Origin: Spirogloea muscicola
Lineage: Eukaryota > Streptophyta > Zygnematophyceae > Spirogloeales > Spirogloeaceae
Assembly (NCBI GenBank): GCA_009602725.1
Contig: WELB01000035.1
Coordinates: 606,358-620,846, forward strand
DNA: 14,489 bases
Direction: 5' to 3'
Shown: one piece after another, positions 6,367-14,489 of the stretch
Layout of the letters: every line of letters begins with the position of its first letter
Position numbering within the stretch: the stretch's first letter is position 1
Made by a program: the position numbers and the translations under genes
Notes under the pieces: generated by a model
Database searches by the model: none
What the model was told of the DNA's origin: nothing
The model's input: the letters and a program-made list of their open reading frames with translations, nothing else

Positions 6367-9300
6367 CTACCCCAACTTCGCAGCCTTTGCTTGGGAAGCA
6401 ACCTTTGCTGCTTTGCCACTTGTGTCGCGCTTGATAGCCCGCGGTCGCCTTTCTTCCGGCCTGCGCTTGGGTTTTGCTTTCGAGTGGGCTCGTACCTTGG
6501 GGATGGCATTCTGGGTGAGACGGGCAAACAAGATTTAAGTGTCAGTGCCTTGTGCAACCAATCCTACAGCACTGTATACAAAATACTCTTTGCAGATTTT
6601 CTCACAACCCTTCTTTGGGTATCTTGTAACGTGCTGATGTTGAATTTGAGACCACCATGAATTAACTGCAGGATCTGGTAAGAGTGCATGCGTAAGACTG
6701 GTAGTAAGCGGGCCCCTTACTTTGTGGGAGGCCTTGCGGCCTCCTTTGATGACCTTGACTTGAGTAGTAACTGTGCGGCTGTGCTTCACTTTCAATTTGA
6801 CCTCTGGCTTTCCCTCCTTGTAGAACAGAATAAGGCCAGACAACCACAGGAAGACTATCTCAGTGTCGAGGGAGCAACTTTTGATCCTCCATTTGCCAAT
6901 CTAATCAAATATGCAGCGGGCGTGGCCAACCGGGCCGGAGTGGAGACGCAAGCAATAAAAAACAGTGACTCTTGGGTGAACAACTGATGCCACCTTACAT
7001 TTGAGCACCTCAAATGCCTTGAGGGAGGTTGCGAAGCAAACCTGGGTTGCACCGGCCTGTGACTGCACGTTAGGCTGTCCACCAGCTTCTGTGGCCGCTT
7101 GAGAAACCCTCACAACTTCCTCATCCGAGTGAGCAGCGATCTCATCAATAGCACCTGCCACACTTGCATTTCCACCATCAAGCCCCATACTAAATCCATT
7201 CCATGCATAAGCTACTCCCCTAAACTCCTTAAGGTCATCTGTGTGTTGTTCTGTATTCAGGTTCTCTAGCTATTCCCTGCAGGGATGCCCAGAATGGTAA
7301 ATGAGCTGCTAAGACATGGAGAGTGCACCTAAAGTAAAATGCAGAGCAAATTATTGTGGTATAATAGGTGCTGAGTGACTCTGAGAGACTGCTGCCATAG
7401 CCCTACTAGCAAAGAACTAATAGCAGCCCATTGGCCTTGTCTCAACGCATGCTACCTTCAGTTACAGTCTCGCTCTCATAGACATTCACTTCAGGCTCGA
7501 GCTGCACAAAGTCGTTGATGACCGCTTCAACCTGTGCACGCACCCACTTGCTCTTAGGTGACCATCATCAACCTCGTGACTAAGAGCAGTGAAGCAAGGG
7601 CACTTTCTGACATATGGCACTGTTGGTCGTACCTTCGCCACTGTTTGTCCAATATTCACCTGTCAGCCAGAATGCAACAACACCACATGGAGCTGCCAAC
7701 CAGGATTGAACTCAGATGCAATGCACTGCTTTCTAATCGTGTCTGCTTATCTGCAGCAGATAAGGCTAGTGCAACACAAGAAGAAGTTGTAGATACAGTA
7801 GCAGCTCTAAAGGTGTCTCCGTGGGCTTTCCCTACACATGCCAACTATTGGAGCTGTGCGAGATGATGGGGTGCCAATACCACAAGGAATGTACTGGATG
7901 GCACGATTGTCGCCCTGTACACACAGCCTGCGCAGCAGTCATAACAGCACAGAGATACCTCACGACAGGAATTCCGAAAGTGACACCCTTGCCAATGAAG
8001 CCTCTCTGTCAAGCCAAGCTGTATGGTTTGTATTCAACGGATGCCCAGTTCTGGTTGACACAGCTCACAGCTGAAGGCACACTGTAAGCCCTGATACTCT
8101 CTGAATGGGCTCAGGCAATTTGAAGGCCTGTTACCTTTCATGTCAAGCAGCATGTGGTTGTCCTTGTCCTTGTCCTTGGACTTCCTGATGGAGAAGCGCC
8201 CAATAGCTCCCATGTCGCCGCTGACATCGAGCGCGTCCCCCTCACACTCTACCAGGGCCTGGCAATCATGGATGTGGGAACAGATTATGATCCAAACCAA
8301 AGAGTTGCTGGGAGCATCTCAGGTCGACACTACAAGCAATGTAGCAGCCATGTGTGAGCGCGTGGATGGCCCTTCAGAAGATTGTGAGAGTGCTGGAGGG
8401 ATCTGCGCACCTTGGTCTGCTGCACCTTGTCTGCAAAGAATAGCGGGAGAATGGATGCTGCCTGCAAGGCCAACCAGCCGCAACACCGTGGACTTCAGCG
8501 AGTTACGGCAAAGATTTTGGCCTCAAGACACAGGAACATGCCTGGTGCTGCACAAAGCTCGGCCGCGGCCTCGGATTGCAAAAGTATGGCGGCATTGGTC
8601 TGGTAGGTCTGACAGAGACGCTGACAGTCTCACTGCGACCACCATCACTATGCTGTGTGCATGGCCAGGACGAGCGTGACAAGAGCAACCAACTTTCCTC
8701 GCACTAACTTAGTCGCACTTATTGAAGTGGCCATAGAGTCTTCATTGACCTGCTATTGGAAAGGCACTGGAGCATGCAGCAAGCTTACCCGTTGCTTGCC
8801 CTTCCTCTCCAGCACAGCCGCCTCTCCGTTTGGAGCTGCTGGGAGCTCGTCCTCTGGTTCGACGGCGACGTCCTGGAGGCCATTGTTGCCATTGTCGTCA
8901 TCACTGGTCTTGATGATTGACTTGACCACCTTGGCAGGGGATCCACGGGGCGGCGCAGGCCCGACTCCTGGCTGCTCCGCGGCCATTGCTGTCGGAGCAC
9001 CATCATCCTCCAGCGATGGCAAGAACAGGCTTCGTCTTCCCGGCTCGGGGCCTCTGCTGCCATCGCCGGCGCTGGCTCTCCACGGCCGCTTGCTCACCGA
9101 GCCGCCCTCCTCGCCGCCACCAGCGGCCCGCTTCTTGCGACCGCCGCTGCTCGGCTCACTCCTGTCGTCCGAGAGCTCGATGACGGCCGGCGCAGGCGCT
9201 TGCTGGGACACGCCAGCGCCGTCATGGCTTCCAAGCCCATGTCTGGTGCTGCGCTTCGTCTTGCCGCCGACCCGTGGGCTGCTGGTAGAAGGCCTCCCAG

Positions 9301-10110
9301 GCGCCTCCGCAGCTTTGTGCTGCAGTATTCTGGCCGCCGCCTTCGTCGCCGTCTCTGCCTGGTCGACCTCAGCGCCGTCAGCTCGCGGAGAAGGGCGCTC
9401 CGGCGAGGAGTCGGACGGGGCGTCGGCGGCGGCGGCGGCGGCGGGGCTCTGCGTCACGAGCGCCGCCAGCGGATTCCGTCGAGCCCTCCTCAACAAGAGA
9501 ATGCGGCTGCTGATATCACAAAAGGCAAAGAACACAGCCTTGAGACAGCGTCCGCCAAGCTCTTCTATGCCAGAGGCGGCGCTCGCCGGGTCATCGGCCT
9601 GCGGCAAGCGCTGAAGTCTGACTATCTCAACTTGGGTTCCTGGAACAAATGCCTTCCCGTCTTACACTAGTACGTGGCTTCAGAACTTGGGCGTTAAACA
9701 TGGGGTTGACACGAAATGACAGTTGCAGGATGCCCAAGTCAGGTGTCGGCTTCATCAGCACATCGAGGCCAAGGTGTTTCCGACGTTACGCCGGCAGCGC
9801 GGCCGCCGGCGGTGAATACAGGGCCGCAGGACGCCCGAGTCTAAGTGTGGGCTTTCAGTCGTGGGCTTCGTCAGCCCCATAAGGCCATGGTGTTTCTAAG
9901 ACCTTCCTCTGAGCGTGGCACTGGCGGCGGCGGCGGCGGCAATGCTGGCTCTGGCAGCTCCCATGCGGCGCAGACGCCTCGGAGCTGAGCCCAGGATAGA
10001 GCTTCAGACTCCAGGGGAAGGCTCAGGGGTTCGAGTCTGGAGGGGGTGGCTCCGACCTGGAACTCGCGGAGCCAGTCGGGCGACGGCTCGCGCTCCGGCG
10101 ACGCCGCCAT
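6367..10110 (-). CDS. BIN4: BIN4/MIDGET homologue, DNA topoisomerase VI accessory subunit
   Basis: Exons, 5' to 3': 10110-10057, 9598-8789, 8599-8507, 8461-8411, 8258-8135, 7927-7881, 7659-7633, 7531-7456, 7214-7042, 6816-6721 and 6510-6367. All proposed junctions are GT-AG and phases agree, giving about 560 residues. Recognition rests on family phrases: the N-terminal SPDWLREFQ; LPLFFADKVQQTK joined to ALVECEGDALDVSGDMGAIG; STFLVVNIGQTVAK; VEAVINDFVQLEPEVNVYES; and a Lys/Arg/Ala-rich tail. In plants BIN4 is a nuclear, DNA-binding part of the topoisomerase VI complex needed for endoreduplication. Exon 2 holds a SUMO-interaction-like VIELSDD and basic clusters (GRKKR, KTKR). The first junction is uncertain: exon 1 may run to about 9908 and join near 9565, and exon 3 may begin at 8608. 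The core is certain enough to name; the N-terminal half is low-complexity. Confidence 0.85.
9164..9184 (-). other. SUMO-interaction-like motif in BIN4 homologue
   Basis: The minus strand encodes VIELSDD. A hydrophobic V-I-x-L core followed by Ser and acidic residues is the classical SUMO-interaction pattern. A looser one (VVKSIIKTSDDD) follows in the same exon. This is a motif match only. Confidence 0.45.
9599..10056 (-). other. BIN4 intron 1 region with an imperfect direct repeat
   Basis: The segments at about 9729-9785 and 9831-9900 resemble each other (GGCTTCrTCAGC...AGGCCAnGGTGTTTC). Part of this stretch (10056-9908) may be coding, with a Pro-rich run at about 9945-9921 (-). I see no other gene here. 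Confidence 0.45.
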
Positions 10111-10182
10111 CCATGCCCGCCCGCCGCCGCCGCCGCCGTCGCCGCCGCCGCCGCCGTCGCCGCAGATTCCCGCGAGCGAGAA

Positions 10183-10226
<44 letters not shown>

Positions 10227-10228
10227 CG
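10111..10228. promoter_or_regulatory. Shared divergent promoter/5' region of BIN4 homologue and DsbA-family gene
   Basis: Only 118 bp separate the two start codons. The stretch is (GCC)n at about 10119-10162, a 20-base spacer, then (GGC)n at about 10184-10228. The two tracts are complementary and could form a hairpin in either transcript or a G-rich structure. No TATA box is visible. Both 5' untranslated regions must start here or overlap the opposite gene. Confidence 0.65.
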
Positions 10229-12151
10229 ATGGAGGCGGCGGCGGCGACGGTGCGGGTGGACGTGTGGAGCGACGTCGCCTGCCCGTGGTGCTACGTGGGC
10301 AAGGTGAGCGCCGCATCCAAGTCCTGGTCTCGGCAATGGGGCTCCTTGCGACGGCGGCGGCGGCGGCGCGCTGAAGCTGCTGCGAGGCCGCCATGGCGTG
10401 CCGCAGGCCCGGCTGGACCAGGCAGTCCTCAACGTCCAGGAAGCGCAGCGGGACGCCGGCCGGGCCGTGCACGTCGAGGTCGACTGGTGGTTGGCGAGCC
10501 CCTGAAGCTCCTTAAGCTCTGCAGCTTTCTAGCTACAGATTGTTATGGCTTTCACGTCATCATAGGCACAGTAATCTTTATCATATTGTCTGCGCCAATG
10601 CATGGGTCACTTTACCAAGGGACATCATTGCGGCTTTGAAGCAGCAGGCATATCATTGTGCTGATAACCTTAACCCACTTGGGCATTGGAGCAAAGCTTG
10701 ATCATGAATGCTGAGAGAGTAGTACCTGCAGTTGCTTGACCAATGACTCGTCACCAGAGCCACCAACTTCATGCACTAGCTTGCCTGCGTGACTGTGCGG
10801 CCAACTCATGTGGGTCAGTGCCCGCCGGACTGCTGCAGCCTGATAGTGTGCTCCTCGTGAAGATGTCAATGCGGTGGAATGCCAGGCACCCTTACATGAT
10901 CGACTTAGGCACTGCACCCAACGGCGAGGAGTACGCCGCCTACAACCAGCGGCGGTGGGGCGGCGACGGCTGGACCCGCAAGCTGCGGCGGTGAGAGCCG
11001 AGCCCCGGCCACTCAATGCCTTTCAACATGAAACCCAAGGCCTGAAGCCTGAAAGTCCCACTCTCTGTATCCTGCAATGTTACTTGTTGATGCAAGGTGC
11101 ACGATCCAGACGGCAAGTACTCCCTCTTCAGCATAAGTTGTGCCTGCATCAGAGCCTCAACACCATGCGCATGTTCCGGATGAGATCTTGCTGCACCTCA
11201 GCTTGCTCCTCATGTGATACTCTCGCACCGTCCAGCTCCGGCGCGTCTTCTGGCCTTGATTTTGCCAAGTGGGATTGGTGGCCGAACACGCTGCACGCTC
11301 ACAGGTCCGCTTGTCCACGCCCTCTAGCAAACCCCAAATGCTCGAGCCGACAATCTAGGAAAGCATGCGTAATTACTCACGATTGTGTAGCATGCTTCTG
11401 GTGTTGGAGATGCTGAGTTGCTGGCTAAGTGGCAGGCTTGTCGAGCTTGCCAAAGGGAGAGGCAAGGGCCCTGAGGCAAAGCAGGAGCTTCTTTTGCGGA
11501 CATATGAGATGGGCGAAAACGTGTCAGATCTTGGCGTCCTCTGCAGCGCAGCGGAGAAGATTGGCCTGGGCGATGTGCGGAACTATCTGGTGGGTGCTCC
11601 GTTCCTTTTACAAGGGCCACTTGTGCGGATGCGCTACGCCTCCTTGCTTGGTCGAAACAGTCATTAACAAACCTTATGTGGTGCATCAGCATCAAATACA
11701 GGGCACCTACAATGTGCTCCTGTCAGTCACGCATTGTCAGAGAGTTGCGAACTCGTCTTCAACGGCAAGGTTGCCATGGCAGGAGTCCACTGAAGGCGTG
11801 GAGCACGTCCTGGACGCTGACAAGCATGCAAAGCAGAGGCTGGGAATCAGCAGCGTGCCCTCCTTCAAAATTGGCAACAGCGTGCAGCTCTCGGGCTCTC
11901 AGGTCCCATTCGTGTCATGATGATTCTGCAGACGCAGTGCAATTGACCTTTCATGAAGTTGCCTGCTGGCACTGTTCACTTTGGCGAGCTGGCATAGAGC
12001 TTGTGATCATACTTGCGGGTGGACAATACTTTTGGGGTGAAGCTAACATTATGGGTTGACGGCTTGCTGGCAGGATGTGGGCTTCTTCGAGTGCTTGCTC
12101 AATGACGCGTTGCCTCCAACTCGGACCAGGAGATCCTCTCGTGCTAGATGA
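10229..12151 (+). CDS. DsbA-family oxidoreductase (FrnE/2-hydroxychromene-2-carboxylate isomerase-like)
   Basis: Seven exons: 10229-10303, 10377-10486, 10886-10990, 11236-11304, 11436-11589, 11783-11902 and 12074-12151 (TGA). All introns are GT-AG, the phases agree, and the 236-residue product matches the family's usual length. VRVDVWSDVACPWCYVGK holds the thioredoxin-like CPWC redox site (Cys18, Cys21). Then come VEVDWHPYMID, AYNQRRWGGDGW, FAKWDWWPNTLHAH, a helical ELAKGRGKGPEAKQELLL region, the cis-Pro loop SSVPSF (Pro197) and GNSVQLSGSQ. The family carries out thiol-disulphide exchange or glutathione-linked chemistry; the substrate is unknown. The start has a good context (GCGGCGATGG). A longer open frame from 10046 lies antisense to BIN4 exon 1 and is less likely. 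Least sure is the exon 2 start, the only in-phase AG in a GC-rich, poorly typical acceptor region. No organelle-targeting peptide is evident. Confidence 0.88.
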
Positions 12152-12541
12152 GCATAAGGGTCTCAGGTATTGCATACGTTGTGGTGCGGACCCTGGCAAC
12201 TTTTGCAACTTTATACTCGCACTTGGGTCAATCGCTTTCTCAAGAGTATCAACAGCCAACCTCTCATAGAACTTCTTCTTCTACCAACATTGTAGCGGGG
12301 TAGAAGGTCCAGGGCGGACAGGGTACCCCGAAAAGGTGTGACACCCGTCCGGTTGCCAGTATTTGTGGTCATCGGCCGTTACATCATCCGCTACCTGCTG
12401 ACTACTGATGATCGCTTAGCCCAATCGGCTACGATACTAGAGGATCAGTGGGCCTGTGCCCAGTCACTACCAACAGGGCAACCGAGCATTTGTTAATTCA
12501 GAGAGGAAGACTCTTCCAGTGAGGGCGATGGCCAACTTGCC
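12152..12541. other. Intergenic stretch with one untypical open frame
   Basis: I see no recognised gene. The + frame 12296-12496 is open for 66 codons between TAG and TAA, with no ATG. It reads VRLPVFVVIGRYIIRYLL then TTDDRLAQSATILEDQWACA, so it looks protein-like and may be a relic exon or transposon piece. No TGTAA is found within about 350 bp of the DsbA-family stop. Confidence 0.4.
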
Positions 12542-12934
12542 ATCCCAGAAAAAAGAATGAACGACCTGCTAAGGGGCCAGAAAAGCGCTAAAGCACGCAG
12601 CTTTAGCGGCCACACTCATCTCCTCCTTGCTTGCAGCACCGACGCCACCTTCTTTGCTGCCGGCCTGCTACCTCGGAGTCTGCAGCCACCACCGCCGTGG
12701 GCAGGAAGGTGCGAACAGAAAAAAGGACGCTCCCAGGAGAAGGCGGTGGCTGGGAGAGGCCAGCCCAAATGAAAGAATGAACAAAGTTTGAAGGGGCCAG
12801 AGAAAGCGCTAGAGAAAGTAGCTCTCACAATGGTGGCAAGGGCTGTATTAAGCCAGCCCGAAAAGAATTGACAAGGTTCGGAGGGGCCAGACTACGAAGG
12901 GGCCATAAGCGCTATCTCAGAACTAGGAGTAGGA
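12542..12934 (+). repeat. Cluster 2 of hairpin repeat blocks
   Basis: It includes CCCAGAAAAAAGAATGAACGA near 12545, a GGTGGCTGGGAGAGGCCAGC copy at about 12746-12765 matching the one at 4153-4172, AAGAATGAACAAAGTTTGA at about 12772, and a diverged GGCAAGGGCTG...AGCCAGCCCGAAAAGAATTG unit at about 12834-12870. Between them, 12600-12720 is non-repeat sequence with no clear gene. Confidence 0.7.
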
Positions 12935-12967
12935 CGAATAATGACGAGGGAGGAGCCTCAAATCCGA
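12935..12967 (-). repeat. Fragment of 50-codon family, 3' motif (SDLRLLPRHYS)
   Basis: On minus the frame reads AASLSDLRLLPRHYS without the stop. It shares the preceding GGCAGCTAGTCTGTCGGAT with the fragment at 14099-14131, so these two form a subgroup. Confidence 0.5.
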
Positions 12968-13082
12968 CAGACTAGCTGCCGGAATGAGATTCACATGACG
13001 AAAGTCAGAGGCTGCAGCGAGAGCACGGCCAGCACGCAGGTGCACGGTGTGGGCTTAAAGCACACGCGGAACCAAGAAACAC

Positions 13083-13231
13083 TCAGTAACTCCTGTTGAG
13101 CAGCCGCAGATCGGAGGTGTCTCCGAGTAGCAGGTTCCCTTGCGAGGGCCAGAGGGTGCAGCCAATGCGCGACCGCCACGCAGATGCAGCGCGCGTGCCA
13201 TTGACCGCTGCAGCGAGACTGACAGGCGCAT
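13083..13231 (-). pseudogene. 50-codon family copy E, frameshifted
   Basis: From ATG 13231 it reads MRLSVSLQRSMARALHLRGG then RALAAPSGPRKG. It then shifts and ends in another frame as TSDLRLLNRSY-TGA. It is 149 nt against 153 in copies B and C, a net loss of four bases. Upstream it shares GTCTTTCGC before the ATG with copy C (RVFR/QVFR). Before that lies a hairpin block. Confidence 0.68.
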
Positions 13232-13255
13232 GCGAAAGACTCGCGCGAGAGGAGG

Positions 13256-13411
13256 GCTCGCCCATTGAGGATAGGGGCTGGAAAAGCCAGCCCAAGAAAG
13301 AATGAGCAAAGTACGAGAAGGGGGCCAGAGGAAGCGCTAAGAAGAAAGCTCGCCCATAGAGAAAGAAGGGCTGGCAAAGCCAGCCCAAAAAGAATGGACA
13401 ATGTCCAAAGC
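13256..13411 (+). repeat. Cluster 3 of hairpin repeat blocks
   Basis: Two hairpins are seen: 13275-13293 (GGGCTGG, 5-base loop, CCAGCCC) and 13368-13386 (GGGCTGGC, 3-base loop, GCCAGCCC). They are separated by AAGAATGAGCAAAGTACGAG, GGGGGCCAGAGGAAGCGCTAAG and GCTCGCCCATAGAGAAAGAA. The first 80 bp are about 90% identical to the reverse complement of 13871-13951. Confidence 0.8.
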
Positions 13412-13476
13412 CGAAGAATGAGATGCCGAGGAAGGACTCCTCTACTCTACCAATCACGACAACATACTAGGGAAGC

Positions 13477-13629
13477 TCAGTACCCGCGAGTGAGCAACAT
13501 CAGGTCCGAGTAGCTCGAGGCAGGGAAGGAGGCACTCCGCCGAGACCCGGAGGCCGCGGCCAGAGCGCGTCCTGCGCGCGTGTGGACAGCGTGGGCAAGG
13601 GATCGCTGGAACGATACCGCCAAACGCAT
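13477..13629 (-). CDS. Repeated 50-residue reading frame, copy C (unknown function)
   Basis: This is an intact 153-nt frame: MRLAVSFQRSLAHAVHTRAG, RALAAASGSRRSASFPASSY, SDLMLLTRGY, TGA. It matches copy B at 32 of 50 residues, and 20 of those identical residues use different synonymous codons. The peptide is rich in Arg, Ala, Ser and Leu with one acidic residue, like a mitochondrial or plastid presequence. The frame is open further upstream to about 13683 (LLAQVFR before the Met), so the true start could be earlier. No family is recognised. It may be a small protein, the last exon of a gene family or part of a transposable element. Confidence 0.5.
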   Translation of the reverse strand: MRLAVSFQRSLAHAVHTRAGRALAAASGSRRSASFPASSYSDLMLLTRGY

Positions 13630-13740
13630 GCGAAAGACCTGGGCTAAGAGAGAGCCTGCTGCATTGCAATCCAGGCGAAGCACTAAGGCGAAGCACTAAG
13701 AAAGAAGCACACAAGAAGAAACAAAGAAGCTACTAACTAC

Positions 13741-13773
13741 TCAGTAACCCCTGCTAAGCAGTCGCAGGTCAGA
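13741..13773 (-). repeat. Fragment of 50-codon family, 3' motif (SDLRLLSRGY-stop)
   Basis: On minus it reads TSFQEHSLSDLRLLSRGY-TGA. HSL before the motif matches the fragment at 4669. The upstream part of the family is absent. Nearby, ATTGCAATnC occurs at 13664 and 13801. Confidence 0.55.
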
Positions 13774-13870
13774 GAGGCTATGTTCCTGGAAGGACGTCTG
13801 CATTGCAATCCGCCTGCTCGCCATGGTACCGGCGGGAGACACAGCCTTGCTTGACACGTTGCTTGCTTTT

Positions 13871-14055
13871 CTTAGCGCTTCCCCTGGCCCCCTTCTCGTC
13901 CTTTGTTCATTCTTTTTTGGGCTTGGCTTGTCCAGCCCCTATCCTCAATGGGCGAAGAAGTGGCACTCCAAATGGGGGCAAGGGCTGTGATAAGCCAGCC
14001 CAAAAAGAATTGACAAGGGTTCGGAGGGGCCGACAAACGTTTAGCAGCTACAGAG
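13871..14055. repeat. Cluster 4: inverted hairpin block joined to a forward block
   Basis: 13871-13951 is a reverse-oriented block (CTTAGCGCTTCCCCTGGCCC ... CCTCAATGGGCGA). It joins directly a forward AAGAAGTGGCACTCC...AAGAATTGACAAGGGTTCGG block at 13953-14030. Back-to-back orientation shows that the modules are placed in both directions. Confidence 0.75.
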
Positions 14056-14098
14056 GGGCCTGAAGATGTCATGTCAGCACAGGGTGAGGATGGATCAC

Positions 14099-14131
14099 TC
14101 GGTAGTTACGAGTGAGGAGCCGCAGATCCGA
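14099..14131 (-). repeat. Fragment of 50-codon family, 3' motif (SDLRLLTRNYR)
   Basis: On minus it reads GRARPAASLSDLRLLTRNYR without a stop. The upstream GRA-PAAS section resembles a shortened GRALAAAS of the full copies. Confidence 0.5.
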
Positions 14132-14187
14132 CAGACTAGCTGCCGGGCGAGCCCTTCCTCCGACACAGCGCAGCATTCCCTCAAGAA

Positions 14188-14420
14188 GAAAGCGGCTGCT
14201 GATATGAAAGAATCGGCTGTGAAATGCCAGCCAGATGCATACAGGTGTTCCTGACGGAGCCAAAGGCTAGGCAGACAGGGCGCCCTCAATACCCCCGTGT
14301 CAGCAGTAGGAAGTCAGATGAGCTGAGGGGAGGAAGAGCAACCCCGCTGCGCAAGCCAGAGGCTGCTGCAAGGGCGCGACCAGCGCGGCGGTGCAAAGCA
14401 AGCGCTTGGGAGCGCTGCAG
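14188..14420 (-). repeat. Long inverted repeat, right arm (pairs with 5040-5330)
   Basis: The reverse complement matches 5040-5330 but lacks the 61-bp insertion. It contains copy B of the 50-codon family and about 95 bp after its stop (GCGCCCTGTCTGCCTAGCC ... CAGCCGATTCTTT). Confidence 0.8.
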
Positions 14421-14438
14421 GGACATAGACAGTCGCAT
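14286..14438 (-). CDS. Repeated 50-residue reading frame, copy B (unknown function)
   Basis: This is an intact 153-nt frame: MRLSMSLQRSQALALHRRAG, RALAAASGLRSGVALPPLSS, SDFLLLTRGY, TGA. It has the same length as copy C and as copy A without its insert. Against copy C most changes fall at third codon positions. Basic, Ala/Ser/Leu-rich and with a single Asp, it resembles an organelle-targeting presequence but ends without a mature domain. I do not recognise the family and infer function only as possible small protein, terminal exon or mobile-element product. Confidence 0.5.
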   Translation of the reverse strand: MRLSMSLQRSQALALHRRAGRALAAASGLRSGVALPPLSSSDFLLLTRGY

Positions 14439-14489
14439 ACGGTAGCAGGACACCAGACCCAAAGGCACCGAGCCACCGGGAAGGGCAGC

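Noticed and set aside
8140-8679. 179-codon + frame
   Set aside because: It overlaps, in antisense, four BIN4 exons with consistent phases and has no recognisable protein features.
8655-9614. 319-codon + frame
   Set aside because: It is antisense to BIN4 exon 2 and is rich in Ser/Pro/Ala, as expected from a GC-rich shadow. BIN4 has splice sites and family phrases.
10046-10228. Longer N-terminus for the DsbA-family protein from ATG 10046
   Set aside because: It reads through BIN4 exon 1 in antisense and then poly-Pro and poly-Ala from the trinucleotide tracts. ATG 10229 has a good context and fits the family length.
10004-10432. Arg-, Pro- and Ala-rich frames across trinucleotide tracts
   Set aside because: They are products of GGC/GCC repeats in every frame and overlap better-supported exons.
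11098-11133. VHDPDGKYSLFS as an extra exon of the DsbA-family gene
   Set aside because: The residues look coding-like, but the phase does not fit the donor at 10991, whereas the acceptor at 11235 joins in phase to a family-typical sequence.
1-14489. tRNA or rRNA genes
   Set aside because: I saw no cloverleaf with a GTTCRA-type T-loop and no conserved rRNA segment on either strand.

Overview
This looks like nuclear DNA of a green alga, probably a coccoid chlorophyte. The evidence is mixed. There are spliced genes with GT-AG introns of about 45-400 bp, a TGTAA polyadenylation-type motif behind two genes, TTTAGGG-like repeats, and a homologue of BIN4/MIDGET, a plant-lineage DNA topoisomerase VI accessory protein. 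Nothing suggests a bacterium, virus or organelle. The species cannot be named from the sequence alone.

Layout. (1) 1-3850 is a leucine-rich-repeat (LRR) gene family. It holds one apparently working copy on + whose 5' end lies outside the window (3-1817), a broken copy on + (about 2278-3205), and a broken copy on - (about 3207-3850) joined tail to tail with the second. (2) 3834-5365 is repeat-rich: a GGC tract beside an undetermined base, clustered GGCTGG/CCAGCC hairpin blocks, and pieces of a repeated 50-codon reading frame. (3) About 5366-6366 has no gene I can support, apart from ambiguous coding-like stretches and one perfect 15-bp hairpin. (4) 6367-10110 (-) is an 11-exon BIN4 homologue. 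(5) 10229-12151 (+) is a 7-exon gene for a DsbA-family (FrnE/2-hydroxychromene-2-carboxylate isomerase-like) oxidoreductase with an intact CPWC site. These two genes are divergent, with only 118 bp between start codons, and that gap is mostly (GCC)n followed by (GGC)n. (6) 12152-14489 is again repeat-rich, with more hairpin blocks and at least two full-length copies of the 50-codon frame.

The least expected feature is the repeated 50-codon frame. Copies at 14286-14438 (-) and 13477-13629 (-) are both exactly 153 nt. They share 32 of 50 residues, and 20 of those 32 differ only silently, which is the mark of selection on a protein. A third copy at 5019-5232 would also be 153 nt but for a 61-bp insertion carrying the local hairpin repeat, so the window holds both the empty and the filled site. 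At least eleven copies or fragments end in variants of SDLRLLTRGY. The full copies look like organelle-targeting presequences (Arg/Ala/Ser/Leu-rich, with almost no acidic residues). I do not recognise the family.

No functional link among the LRR, BIN4 and DsbA-family genes is evident beyond the shared promoter region of the last two.
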